A stretch of 64,000 nt of DNA from Mesodorylaimus sp. YZB2_4 (GCA_030248295.1 JASANH010000403.1:47168-111167), one strand, 5' to 3'. Numbered from the stretch's first letter, positions 24,370 to 34,297 are shown. Notes: a model not told the origin generated them from the sequence alone. Made by a program: numbers and translations.

Positions 24370-25015
24370 CATAGGTGGCCTTGATTCATCTGTGGTCTGG
24401 GATGTTGTTGGGTGATCCGCCCCTGGCGCATTTTCCCTCTCAATCCGATTGGCCCCAACGCAGAGTGGGTTCTGTTGACTGTCCGAAGCCTGGTGTCCAA
24501 TTGGTGTCGAAATCTTTGGTTGTTAAAACGGACGCACGATCGGTTGCTGCCCAGTCGGATGCCCTGCATCTGCCGTTGGATTTGAATGCCCTGCATCTGG
24601 TTCCGCATCTTCGTCGACATGCTCCAGTTGCGCTGACACTCGTTGTCGCATCTTATCGGCATGAGATCTTCGAAATCCTTCCATTGACCTGAACCTCATG
24701 GGAATACAACCATGTTTTCCTTAAGACGGTTGCTGCTTCTAATCTTTTCCCACTAAAGTTCTTAACCCATATGCCCTCCCCTTCAAAAAAATCTCGAGGT
24801 GCGGCTTTGCGATCGTGATTGGCCTTTTGTCGTACCAATGCTTGATCCATGCGTACTACTGGATTGGGCTTGAGTAGATCTAAGGCTGCTGCTATCCTTC
24901 GACCAAAAAGTAACTCAGATGGCATCTTGCCTGTACTGGTGTGCGGTGTGGTTCTATATGAGAGCAGAAACTTTGCTAACCTGACAGCAGAAGCAGAAAC
25001 AATTACGCACAAGCC
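24370..25015 (-). mobile_element. Ty3/gypsy integrase C-terminal fragment
   Basis: The frame at 25012-24653 reads AKFLLSYRTTPHTSTGKMPS followed by ELLFGRR and a P-N-P block. A FFEGEGIWVKNFSGKR segment and a VQVNGR end follow, the pattern of the gypsy integrase C-terminal region. The tail continues to about 24370 in a shifted frame. The upstream end is cut within the helix that normally follows the NG-ERF motif, exactly where BEL/Pao gag sequence begins on the other strand. It may be the same family as the pol at 7.4-9.5 kb. Confidence 0.75.
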
Positions 25016-25019
25016 GTCG

Positions 25020-26090
25020 CCATTCTCATGCAGCGATTTGGCGACCCACAGATTGTGATCAATTCACACTACACGGCTTTATCTAGCATACAACCTGCGC
25101 CGGATCACACCAGCCGCATTCGTGTTGTATTGGACATCCTGGAGAAGCACTTTCGCTCCTTGGAGGCCCTCGGTCAGGATGTCATTCATGCTAATTTCGT
25201 GTCCATGATTTTTTCGAAATTACCGCGAGAATTCATCATGCGCCTCAAAGAGAATAGCGATGAGGGACCGTAGACAGTCTCGAATCGTCGCAATCGCGCT
25301 CAGAAACTTTTGGAAGCTCGAGAATCAGCCGAACAGCATCATCATCCATCATCCATCATCCATCTGTCATCAGCACAACGGCCATCAGCGACAGGGTACA
25401 AACAACCGCCTTTAGCACATCACAGGTCCCCGACAGCAACCAGCGGGTATCGGAAGAGGACAACGAGCAATCAACCGCATCAGACCACAACGGCTACATT
25501 GCTGACTAATTCTGGGCCGAAAACAGGGCGCCCACCCCCAGACGCTATTTCTACTGTCAAGGTACCCATTGGGCGGATGAATGTCCAGTACAAACATCAG
25601 TCGAAGCTCGAAAGCAGCAAATCGAAGGAAAATGTTTTATTTGCATTCTAGAGGGGCAAAACAAGAAACATTGCAAAGCGGACAAACCATGTTGCTACTG
25701 CAAAAAGACAAGGCTTCACCATCGGAGTTTGTGTCCAACGAAGTTTCCATCAAGGAGTCCGAAAAAGGAAAATGCGTGTCCAGTCCTTAACACACCAGGT
25801 CAGGAGTCGACAGAATCAACAGCCAGTCAACAACCCGAGATTGCCTTGGTCAATGTGGACGACCGTGGCATCCTGCAGACGGCACGTGCATATATCAGCA
25901 GCCCCAGTTCAAAGCAGGAAGTACAAAGTCGCTTGGTTCTCGATTGTGGCAGTCAGCGCACCTATGTCACAGACGAATTGGTAAAGAAATTGAAAGCCGA
26001 ACCGCAATCAACGGATACACTCGAAATTTACACGACTAGTAATCGACTACTAATTGTTTTCTGATCAGAGGCAAAGTCTACCAATCATAC
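25020..26090 (+). mobile_element. BEL/Pao retrotransposon gag-protease fragment
   Basis: The gag part shows VINSHYTALSSIQPAP and then SLEALGQDVIHANFVS and FSKLPREF. Two cysteine arrays follow: YCQGTHWADECP, then CFIC-x8-KKHC and CCYCKKTRLHHRSLCP. A retropepsin-like region then carries LVLDCGSQRTYVTDELVKKL, where D-C-G-S replaces the usual D-S/T-G. This order is diagnostic of BEL/Pao gag-pol. The frame shifts at about 25270, 25650 and 25790, so it is not functional. Reverse transcriptase is not found downstream; 26180-26383 is an open frame without motifs. Confidence 0.8.
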
Positions 26091-26439
26091 CATGGCCACA
26101 TGGAATCGAACTTGGCGAACGTCGCGCACTGCGACTACGAGAAGGAGGCCTGCACATTACATGATCAAAGCGTAATAGTATGGAAGATAAACAAAACGGC
26201 GAAGGTGAATACGTGTTCTGGAAGTCAATCGATGGAAAACTTTGGGACAACCAATTCCTAAGTGACGACTATAAACTGGCATTCACCTGGAATTCCTGTA
26301 TGTACAGTTCTAAGTCATCCTGCGATGGCAAATCGGTTGATGTGGATTGTACAGTATATGGCAATACCCAAACTTCTTTCTAAGCCAAGTTCATTCTGTG
26401 CAACATGGACTCCCGATTAGCCCTCCATAAACGCATCAC

Positions 26440-27105
26440 CTAACATGCCATCGTCCGCTGTATATTCCATTCCCATAACATCAATACCACTACACTGTCC
26501 ATCGCCAACATCACCATTATACCTATCACTGAATAAACTGCCATAAACTCATCATCCTTGTCACTATCCTCCCTATACATGTCCACATACTCCCGCGCAA
26601 AATGTCTACAATCTTCAACTCTGGACAAAAACTCCGCATCCACTTCCGCATTAGTCGTATCAACTGCTACTGGCTCTTGCCACCTGATGCATTCAAACAA
26701 CGGATTTACCTGACTCAGATATTGCAGTGCATCCTTGACGTGGTCGAAATCGACAAATCGTTCCCATTTCATTCTTCGTCGGTTAGCCATAAACTGAAAT
26801 TTGACACTTCTTATTCCCATATAACTTCAAATTTTTCTCGACACACTCGACAGTTTTCCAAACTGGCAATGGGAAATAAACTACTTGCCCCTTATGCCCT
26901 GGCACTCTCTCTTTTGCAGGCAAGTTTGACTTCACACTCCCAAGCCTCATAATCGTCTGAAAACATTTAGCTGCACACACGTAAAAACCCTGTCTAATTC
27001 GTGCAGTCTAGCCAGCTCATCAGGGACCATGTCATAATAGACGCCATTCAATGTAGATACGGCTGGTAGCTTATTAGCTCCTAACGACTGCAGACAACTG
27101 TAACA
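26440..27105 (-). mobile_element. Helitron/DUF6570-like fragment
   Basis: Read right to left, FCYSCLQSLGANKLPAVSTL, then GVYYDMVPDELARLHELDR, then ERVPGHKGQVVYFPLPVWK, then FVDFDHVKDALQYLSQVNPL follow the order I know from the N-terminal part of Helitron Rep/helicase-associated proteins (a cysteine pair, L-P, a PDEL-like block, KG-VV, then a segment before NPLY). Frame changes occur near 26960 and 26800. The upstream part is lost at about 27107, where the C-rich block starts. Confidence 0.55.
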
Positions 27106-27107
27106 AA

Positions 27108-27207
27108 ACCCCCCCCCCCCCTCCTTCCCCCCCTCCTTTCCCAAAACCACCTGGCCATATCAGGCGCCCCCGCCCATCTTTTATCCCTCCCCCACCCCCC
27201 CCCCCGC

Positions 27208-27241
<34 letters not shown>

Positions 27242-27326
27242 TTCCCCCAAAATTTTTCCCCCCCCCCGCAAGCACACACCGCCCCCCCCCCACAACCTCC
27301 CTTTTCTCCCCCCCCCTCTCACAAAC

Positions 27327-27361
<35 letters not shown>

Positions 27362-27513
27362 ACCCCCCCCCCCCCCCCCCCTCCCTCTCCCCCTCTCCCC
27401 CCCCCCCCCCCCCCCCCCTCCCTCATAAAAAAATTTGGGGCGCCCCCCCCCCCCCCCCACACCCCTCTCCCCCCCCCCCACCCTCCCACACACACACACC
27501 CACACCCCACCCC

Positions 27514-27550
<37 letters not shown>

Positions 27551-27957
27551 CCCACCCCCCCCCCCCCCAACACACCAACACAACTCTCCCCCCCCCCAAC
27601 CCCACCCACACCCCCCCCCCCACCCCCCCCCCCCCCCCCCCCCCCCCACCCCCCATCAAAATCCTATACCCCCCCCCCCCCCCCACACACCACACACCAC
27701 CCCCCCCCCCCCCCCCACCGCCCCACCCCCCCCCCCCCCACCACCACACCCCACCACCACCCACCACCCCCCCCACCCCCCCCCACACACCAACCCCCCC
27801 ACCACCCCCCCCCCCCCCTCCCCCCCCCCCCCCCTCCGCCCCCTTCCCCCCCCTCCCACCCACCATCCACCCCCCCACTCCCCCCCCACCCCACCAACAC
27901 CCCCCCTCCCACCCCCCCACCCCCCCCCCCCCCCCCACACAAAACAGAAAAAAAAAA
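27108..27957. repeat. C-rich low-complexity block
   Basis: About 850 bases are overwhelmingly C with scattered A and T and a few G-containing islands (27155-27180, 27265-27290, 27437-27443). No period is visible. Frames inside encode only Gly or Pro tracts. It ends in an A-run directly before the direct repeat that begins at 27963. Confidence 0.9.
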
Positions 27958-27962
27958 AAAAA

Positions 27963-29398
27963 CTGAGCTGGTACCTTTTGAGGCACAATGGTTAAGCATA
28001 GTCAGTGTAAAGAGGCGTGCGAAGCGTGCTTACTGTCATGTTCAAACCACCTACAGTAATCCTGGAGCAGGTACAGTAATCCTAAAATCGCCAAAAGACA
28101 GGCACATGCTTTTTTAAATTTTTCGGCAGCAAAGGACTGACTAGTTGATTTTTGCAATTTTTTCACAAACTAGTTATGTGACTAGCGAAATTAAAGAAAA
28201 TTTTTTTGTTTTTGTTTTGTCGAAGGAATTTTTTTTATGTTTTGTTTTTCTGCAAACTATAATATCGTCAGAGGACAGAGACAGGCTTTTTTTATCGGCA
28301 TTTTTTGTGCATCGTTATATGATCTCGTGGCATTCTGTTTTTAATTTTTGATTTTTTTTGAATCTGTGCTCTCGCAGAAAGTTTTTTGTGAATTTTTTCG
28401 TGCAATAAATGTACTATCTAGTGACATCCTGGTTTATTTACTTCAGACATTATGTTAAAAAAGCTGGGCATAAGTGTAAAGTTTTGAAATTATCGCAGGC
28501 TACAGAGTGCAACCTAGGAAATCCATATGTGTACAGAGACAGACAGGGTACTGTACTGAGTGTAAAGTTACAGTAACCAACGCACATCCTGCAGCTGATT
28601 TCAGTGATGTAAGCTACTGCGTGGAGTTTAAAGTGACACATTTTCAATTGACGCACAGAGAGTGTACTGTTTTCAGTGTAAAGTTACAGTAGTCCTCAGA
28701 GCCTGGTGCTTATTCTGTGTATGTGAAGTATAGTAAGAAATATGAAGTGTAAAGCAGCACTGTACTTACAGTAAGCTATTCTTGCAGTAAATAAATAGAT
28801 CGCTTGACAGAGTGGTAACTTTACATGCTCCTTGTCTGCGTGAATGTTGCAATCTTTTTCGGATAGTGTAAAGTGGATAAAATAACAAGGTCAATAACAA
28901 GTGTAAGTTTACGTCACACGACTTTCATAAACCCACATAATGTCACACAATAACAAATGCTAAACGATAGTATCACAAAACAGAGTCACTGCTTATCTTT
29001 TCCTTGACCACTGCTAATGACCACTCTAGAATTAAACACTGACCACTGGAGCTCTTCCGCTAGCCACCGTTCACGACGACTGCAGAATGAACACTGAGAG
29101 CAGACAGCGGAGATTGGTCGTGTTTAAAGCCAGAGTACACCCATAAGTTCACCCTGACCAATTAGAAGCGAGCATGTACACCCATCGACTATCAAGCGCA
29201 CCTATGACTTATCTAAAAAGTCACCCACCCAAGGTCACCCCTAAAGTCACCCATTTAAGTACACCTCAATCAATCAGAGTCGAGTGTGTGTACCAACATC
29301 GGCTATCAGTCGCACCCATGAGTCACCCCTGAAAGGCAGCCCCGAGATCGCCTATCAAGTACACCGCGACCAATCAGAATGGAGAATGTACACCCTTG
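27963..29398. repeat. 1.43-kb direct repeat, copy 1
   Basis: From ACTGAGCTGGTACCTTTTGA to AATGGAGAATGTACACCC this matches 36073-37505 in the same orientation with only scattered substitutions and small indels. It is non-coding as far as I can see. It contains repeated GTGTAAAG words (28017, 28476, 28559, 28675, 28749, 28868), ACAGTAA words and, at its right end, the GTACACC boxes of the zinc-finger gene promoter. Copy 2 stops before the TATA box. Confidence 0.9.
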
Positions 29399-29490
29399 AG
29401 TCATCTAGCGCCTCTGATCAGTACACCCCAACGAGATCACCCCCTTCCAGGAATCTATAAAAGGAGCCCATTTCGGCCGACTGGTCAGTG
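29134..29490 (+). promoter_or_regulatory. Promoter of the zinc-finger gene: GTACACCC/CCAAT boxes, TATA, Inr
   Basis: GTACACC(C/T/G) boxes occur at about 29135, 29173, 29259, 29360, 29387 and 29420; several are followed by (C)CAATCAGA. TATAAAAGG is at 29456-29464 and a TCAGT initiator at 29485-29489, with the initiator A 31 bp after the first T of TATA. The ATG is at 29565, giving a leader of about 78 nt. Confidence 0.75.
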
Positions 29491-29564
29491 TTCTCTCCAG
29501 TCCAGCTGGTGGAAGGTCGTCTCCTCGTGATCGGTCTGCTATATTGGATTTTTATTCTCTGACA

Positions 29565-30953
29565 ATGTCGCTGTCCAAGCCCGTTGGTGATGATAAATTG
29601 GTTCAATGTCCGAGCTGTGGGAAGTGGTTTATGGGTGGTCGTAATTCGGCTGAGCATTTGAAAACTCACCCGCCCAGTACCTCTGACACGTCTTACACCA
29701 ACAAACGTCAGAAGACTGCTGCTGCATCTACCGACTGTCATGCCAACGTCAACTGCCCGACTTGTGGCAAGTCAATGAGAACCGATAATCTGGATCGCCA
29801 TATGAAGACTGATCCAACCGAATGTTGTTACGACTGCCCGTGTTGTGATTTTCAAGGTGCCCACACACTGGATTTTTTGAAAGGCCACTATGCTCGGAAG
29901 CACAAAAATGAAAATTTCAAGTGCAAGAGGTGTGGGCAGCAATTCACCGAATTCGGATTCTGGGAAAATGATCACTTGGACGGCAACTGCCAAATCCGTT
30001 TTAAACGCCCCAGTGGTTGCCCGTACTCGCCCAATCTGCAGCAGGATGATGCCCCCAATTTTCAACCCGATTCGCTCGTCATGCCAGCTGATGCTCATCC
30101 AGTTTGGGATTACTTGCCACTATTGCCGTATTTGCCAGATGCCATGCCCGAAATCAAGAGATGTTGGGGTGATGTCTGCACCCATTTTGACAATAAATCC
30201 GAAATCGTCCAGAAATATATTTTCCGTGTGGCTGGTTCCGATGTCATGAACTTCCGTTTGGGTGATGCTCTTCGGTTTATTTATTCCAAAGTCACCGATG
30301 CCTTCAATTTCAATTTGGGCTACACGTATTTGTTGTACAACGATGAAGAAGGAGAATTCAAAGTGTTCACCGCCCAGAAGGAAATGAATGAACTATTTGA
30401 TCGCAATATTTTCGTGCATTATTTGGAAACTTTGAAATTAGCCATGGAGAAGGTGGATGAGTACAGCGACTTCAGCTGCCTGGCCGATATTTCCGACAGG
30501 CCAGATACCAAGTGGAGATACGTGTGTCCGTTGTCGTTCTGTTTCTATATTTACATCAGACCTGGATATATCGCTGGTAAGGGGCATAAACGTCTGCCGG
30601 ATTATTTGACTCAGAACAAGAATCTAACTACCATGGAACGTGACAAGCATGGGAATATTTTCTCCTACAAACTGTGCTTTTTTCGTTGTATTGTGAAAAA
30701 CCTAGGCCAGGACTGGAATGATTTGGACGTGGTAATTAGGTGTTACGAGAAATATGCCCGCGCTGTGAGTGGTCCGTTTTGGACAGAGTATGGAGGAATG
30801 ACTACAGAGGAAATACCAATCGCTGAGAATATTTTTAATTTAAACGTGCAGCTTTGGAGAATGTATCCTAAAAATGTGGGAGTGCTGTTGAGAAAAGCCA
30901 CTAATCCTAATCGGCAAACTGTGAATTTGTTTTTGCATTTGTTCGATGACTAA
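29565..30953 (+). CDS. C2H2 zinc-finger protein with OTU-like C-terminal region, intact (462 aa)
   Basis: The first ATG after the promoter gives MSLSKPVGDDKL. Four finger-like units occupy about residues 12-150: CPSCGKWF...HLKTH, CPTCGKSM...HMKTD, CPCCDF...HYARKH and CKRCGQQF...HLDGNC. The C-terminal third (about 330-460) has YKLCFFRCIVKNLGQDWNDL, IPIAENIFNLNVQLW and a final FLHLFDD. That order (a C-F-F-R helix, an IP-E-F-N-N/V block, a late His) is what I know from the OTU-like segment preceding the polymerase in Polinton/Maverick proteins. The acidic residue usual before the Cys is not evident. No polymerase follows. The stop and poly(A) signal recur in the decayed copy at 59.3 kb, so the short form is genuine. 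There is no intron. Protease function is unproven. Confidence 0.75.
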   Translation: MSLSKPVGDDKLVQCPSCGKWFMGGRNSAEHLKTHPPSTSDTSYTNKRQKTAAASTDCHANVNCPTCGKSMRTDNLDRHMKTDPTECCYDCPCCDFQGAHTLDFLKGHYARKHKNENFKCKRCGQQFTEFGFWENDHLDGNCQIRFKRPSGCPYSPNLQQDDAPNFQPDSLVMPADAHPVWDYLPLLPYLPDAMPEIKRCWGDVCTHFDNKSEIVQKYIFRVAGSDVMNFRLGDALRFIYSKVTDAFNFNLGYTYLLYNDEEGEFKVFTAQKEMNELFDRNIFVHYLETLKLAMEKVDEYSDFSCLADISDRPDTKWRYVCPLSFCFYIYIRPGYIAGKGHKRLPDYLTQNKNLTTMERDKHGNIFSYKLCFFRCIVKNLGQDWNDLDVVIRCYEKYARAVSGPFWTEYGGMTTEEIPIAENIFNLNVQLWRMYPKNVGVLLRKATNPNRQTVNLFLHLFDD

Positions 30954-31028
30954 ATGCTAGCTGTGTCGCTTCTTCTGTTTGGAAGGAATTTAGGTACTGT
31001 AAGCCATTGAAGGAATGCATGTACTGTA

Positions 31029-31034
31029 AATAAA
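31029..31034 (+). terminator. Poly(A) signal of the zinc-finger gene
   Basis: AATAAA lies 75 nt after the stop codon. The equivalent AATAAA is retained in the minus-strand paralogue at 59346-59351. Confidence 0.7.
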
Positions 31035-31308
31035 CACTTCTTCTGTCTCGTGTTTGATTTCTGCACCAAGCGTGTGTTTCAAAAAGAAAGTAGCAAGCAT
31101 AATACTAAAGACAATGTTCGGAAACAGATGCAAATTTTTAAAAAGGGCTGAGTTGGAAGTTACAAAAGTGCACAAGCCCTCAGCTGGGGCAGCCCCATTG
31201 CGGCGAGCTGATGTGCTAATTTTGAATTATAAGTGCTTAGCGTGAGACATTTTTTTCCATCAGACAGATCTCCGTAAAGTTTTACAGAAGCCTTGTTATA
31301 CGCATCAT
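31035..31308. other. Intergenic, convergent between two genes
   Basis: No gene is seen between the poly(A) signal of the plus-strand gene and the minus-strand gene ending at 31309. A short plus-strand frame (31054-31245) shows no motif. Confidence 0.4.
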
Positions 31309-31797
31309 TTAGTTCATCTCCATCGAATCAACCTCTTCCACCAACCCCAAACGTATTCCCAAATCAGAAAACAAGTCAGCGAAAGCATCACTATCGTAAC
31401 TGACAGTCACAGGCAATACATCGGAAGAGGTGGGATTAAAATACAGTAAGCACATGACATCCGTTTTATGTATAGCCATTATTGACTGACACCTGCACCA
31501 GATCGGACAGTCCTTTCTCAGTTGAACTTGACCATTTTCGTTCCTTTCCAAAAAATAATCTTCTCTCTGATTTACCAACTCATCGATTGTCTTTGGTCTG
31601 GCACTCGGGTGCTGATAAACGAACTTGACCAGCACTGGCCATTCCTTTTGTCCATCTGTGGCCATGGCATGAGGTTGAGCTTGCAATAATTGGGCGGATT
31701 TCCAAGGCAGCAGCGAATAAGGAGTCAAAGTAATTTTGGTTCCTTGGGAGAATCTCATCAGGCGAACATAAAAAGACAGAGCATCTTGAACCGACAT
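31309..31797 (-). CDS. Unknown protein of the virus-like locus, copy 1 (162 aa)
   Basis: The frame starts MSVQDALSFYVRLMRFSQGT and ends with an acidic tail (LVEEVDSMEMN). A CPIWCRC cysteine cluster lies near residue 100. I do not recognise the family. The start is fixed by a TATA box (31849-31856, minus strand) and a TCAGT initiator, giving a 26-nt leader. It is transcribed divergently from the gene at 32237. The first 78 residues, the leader and the promoter are duplicated at 35616 on the plus strand, but the C-termini differ completely. Whether this or the other copy has the original C-terminus is unknown. Confidence 0.65.
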   Translation of the reverse strand: MSVQDALSFYVRLMRFSQGTKITLTPYSLLPWKSAQLLQAQPHAMATDGQKEWPVLVKFVYQHPSARPKTIDELVNQREDYFLERNENGQVQLRKDCPIWCRCQSIMAIHKTDVMCLLYFNPTSSDVLPVTVSYDSDAFADLFSDLGIRLGLVEEVDSMEMN

Positions 31798-32371
31798 TCT
31801 TGCAGGCTGTCACTTGTCTGACTGATGCCAAACAGAAAGTCTTGTGGCTATTTATAGTTTTTTCAAGCTGTCCGTGGGTCACTGGAGATGAGCCTAACAA
31901 TAAGCCTACGATCAGCCTTAGCAACAAGTACATGTTTACGCGGTCAGCCACAGCATCCTGGCGAGGCGTGTTGTCCAATAGTGAGTCAGTAACCATGCAA
32001 GTACACCCAAGCCTCATCCGCAGTTTGATATCAGGCGACCAATCAGAATTGTCCATCAGTCTAAGGCGAGTACACCCTGGTCGTGCAGGTAAATCATACA
32101 AGTACACCCAAAGCTCATACACACTTTGAAAAATATACAGATGAACATGTATGCAATCTCAAACTTTGCTGCTTCATTCGGAATTTTGCAGTCACGTGGA
32201 AAGGTCGGTTTCAGAAAATTGTTCGTCCAGTCGAATATGCCTCCGCCATTGACTCATCACTTGCCTCCCAGAAAAGTCAAAGCTTTGTTCAAGCAACGTC
32301 GACGGTCAGCCAAAGTGGCTCGCAAAGGTGGACCAGTGGTCAATTATTCGCTTATCACCTCGCCAGTGACG
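31570..32371. repeat. 0.8-kb inverted repeat, left arm
   Basis: The reverse complement of this segment matches 35040-35848 almost base for base. It holds the N-terminal 78 codons of the minus-strand gene, the divergent promoter and the first 45 codons or so of the plus-strand gene at 32237. Confidence 0.9.
31798..32236. promoter_or_regulatory. Divergent promoter with GTACACCC boxes
   Basis: A minus-strand TATAAATA (31849-31856) and initiator serve the gene at 31797. GTACACCC boxes lie at about 32000, 32070 and 32100, with CCAATCAGAATTG at about 32039. No TATA box is obvious for the plus-strand gene starting at 32237. Confidence 0.65.
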
Positions 32372-32671
32372 CAAAAGTGGAAGCCCAAAGAAACAGCCAT
32401 AGCCGTCGGTCAGAAGTCCAAGCAACAAGTCATCGCCCACGCCTTCCAGCAAGTTTTCGCCAACAAGCCCAAACCCGATGGTCATCGGATCAGTAGCCAA
32501 GAGTCGAAGCACCTACCGAGTTGGAAGCTTATCCCTATTGACGCCCCGCCCATCTATCAAAGAAGCCCGGCCATGATAAACAAAGACGTGAAATACGTGC
32601 AGCTACCATATGAAGAGCCCGTGGTTTTGCATCATTATCATGGCTTTTTCACAAAACCTAACTCGTCGTGA
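32237..32671 (+). CDS. Basic unknown protein of the virus-like locus (144 aa)
   Basis: I chose the ATG at 32237 (MPPPLTHHLPPRKVKALFKQ); the frame is open upstream to 32126, but the extra residues look like leader. The N-terminal third is strongly basic (RRRSAKVARKGG), then a KPKETAIAVGQKSKQ segment, and the end has YEEPVVLHHYHGFFTKP. The basic head would suit nucleic-acid binding or a capsid/core role, which is inference. No cysteines or membrane segments are seen. A truncated second copy lies at 35175-35040 on the minus strand. The family is not recognised. Confidence 0.6.
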   Translation: MPPPLTHHLPPRKVKALFKQRRRSAKVARKGGPVVNYSLITSPVTQKWKPKETAIAVGQKSKQQVIAHAFQQVFANKPKPDGHRISSQESKHLPSWKLIPIDAPPIYQRSPAMINKDVKYVQLPYEEPVVLHHYHGFFTKPNSS

Positions 32672-32854
32672 TGTGTTCTGTTTCGTATGGTGTGTTTCTG
32701 GCAGGTGCTGTGTAAAATATACTTGCTCGGTTCTTCGACCCTTTTCACAGCACTTTTCAATCCCTCAACTGTGTGCTCGCCCGATTCAAATTTTTGGCGC
32801 CAATTGTCTCTCAGAACAGAGAAGCCAGACTAGTGTCTCAGGTGCACGCGGCCG

Positions 32855-33020
32855 CGAGTACACCCAGCCAGTCCTGCTTGATTTTACAAAGGTAACGAGA
32901 AGTACACCCAGGCCAATCAGTGCCTGGTTGGTGAACCTAGCCGCGAGCAAGCGCCACGCCAGACCAAGTCGGCCCCAAAACAGACCAGTGTTGCTTTCAG
33001 CAGCGACAGGCGACGGTCAG
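32855..33020 (+). promoter_or_regulatory. GTACACCC-box promoter of the 33053 gene
   Basis: GTACACCC at about 32857 and 32902 are followed by GCCAATCAG. No TATA box is seen. A GGTCAGTAA at 33015 could be an initiator. Confidence 0.5.
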
Positions 33021-33052
33021 TAATTTTCTTATTTCTTTGATAATTTTTTACG

Positions 33053-33891
33053 ATGGGAAAAATTCGACGTGGAAGAATGTTTACGTGCGGGTGAGTTAAC
33101 CTGTCGTTGATGGGCTGGCCTAGCTGTAGTCTTAGCACTAGCTTCACTGCTGTTTCTGTACATAATTATTCCTTTCTTTCCAGTTTTGTGGATCGTCGAA
33201 CGGGTGTCAAATGCGAGGAAGTACTGCAGAGCTGGCATGCCTCACGGCACTATGCCTTCACGCATTGGCTGAAACCACCAGGCCAGAAGGGCAAGCAAAT
33301 TCCGCCCGAAGAACGCGTGCTGATGTCCGAGGAGGAACACGCCGCCTATGTCGAGCACGTCTATGGAAAATACTCCGTAAGTACTTTGATATAAATTCAT
33401 TTGTGTAGGCCATTGCAGGTCCTCTCTCTGAGTGTGGCCTAGGGATGCACCTGCTGTTAAAGCTTGTGCTGGCCAAGGTGGACGTATAGGACGACCAACG
33501 GACTAATCCTTCAAGGTGGGCGGGTACTGGGTAGGTGGAGGACCCACGTTTTTACTTTGAGGGGTGACTTTTGTCCATTCGGGAGAGCTTGAAAATGGGT
33601 CCATGATTCTGGTGACTTTTCCCTCCCATTTCAGAAAAAGGAGAAGCCGCCCGTCGCCACCGCCTCGGCCACAGCATCACCAAAGGCCAGTTTCTCGCCC
33701 GAAACAGAAGCCGCCATCGATAATTTGCGGCAAAAGATTCGTCCTATTTTGGGAAGGCGTGTGCGGCCTTCACTGCCGCAGAACGGGGTGATAACGGTGG
33801 AAAACCTTATCAAGTGTTCGTCGAGAATGGCATTGTTGTGAAGGTGCGCACACGTATCACCGACTCGTACTCGATAGAAGAAAAAAAGTAG
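33053..33891 (+). CDS. Unknown three-exon protein of the virus-like locus, one frame break
   Basis: Exon 1 (33053-33090) encodes MGKIRRGRMFTCG; a GT-AG intron follows to 33183. Exon 2 (33184-33376) encodes FVDRRTGVKCEEVLQSWHAS and on to EEEHAAYVEHVYGKYS. The second intron is 33377-33634 with a CCATTTCAG end. Exon 3 starts KKEKPPVATASATASPKASF. Near 33735 the coding character moves to the -1 frame, which carries SYFGKACAAFTAAERGDNGG and ends at a TAG at 33889-33891; the original frame ends at 33841. Either one base is missing, or a slip occurs at the CAAAAG site, or a further intron exists. The composition (Ala/Pro/Ser linker between two folded-looking parts) is protein-like, but the family is not recognised. 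Confidence 0.55.
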
Positions 33892-34097
33892 ATTTTTGTG
33901 GATGATTTGTGCCATTTTTTTGAAACGGTTGTTGACTCGGTGTTGTCGAGAAAAAAACTTCTTTCTTTTGTGATATCCAAGTCAAATAGGTGCAGGTCCG
34001 CAGTGATTGCATATCAGGAAATTAATCTTTTCTTGTTGCAAATATTTAAATTTAAATTTTTAATGGCGGGAAGGTCGCATACTCGACGTTGGCTGTG

Positions 34098-34280
34098 AGC
34101 ATGAGCATGTACACCCCTCACCAGACAAGGCGACTGCAGGTACACCCAGCTTTGTGATCACACGAAGTACACCCATACCAATCAGAATCGAGTATGTACA
34201 CCCAAATCGCTCATGGCCTTTTGCTACCAGCTTGGATAAAGTATAAAATGGGAGGTAAGTTAGCAGGATCCTCAGTCGCA
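34098..34280 (+). promoter_or_regulatory. GTACACCC/CCAAT promoter with TATA and Inr
   Basis: GTACACCC boxes occur at about 34109, 34140, 34165 and 34196, with ACCAATCAGAATCGAG between the last two. TATAAAAT is at 34242-34249 and TCAGT at 34272-34276 (32 bp from TATA to the initiator A). The gene's ATG is at 34298. Confidence 0.75.
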
Positions 34281-34297
34281 GTATCTGACCTACAGCC

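Noticed and set aside
23677..24374. Long open frames of over 200 codons on both strands
   Set aside because: They lie in A/C-only sequence, which lacks stop codons by composition; the products contain only a few residue types.
27074..27999. Gly-rich or Pro-rich open frames of up to 191 codons
   Set aside because: Composition artefact of the C-rich block; no codon structure.
28450..28692. Small frames conserved in both direct-repeat copies (also 36550-36807)
   Set aside because: Both strands are open, conservation equals that of the surrounding non-coding repeat, and no start context is seen.
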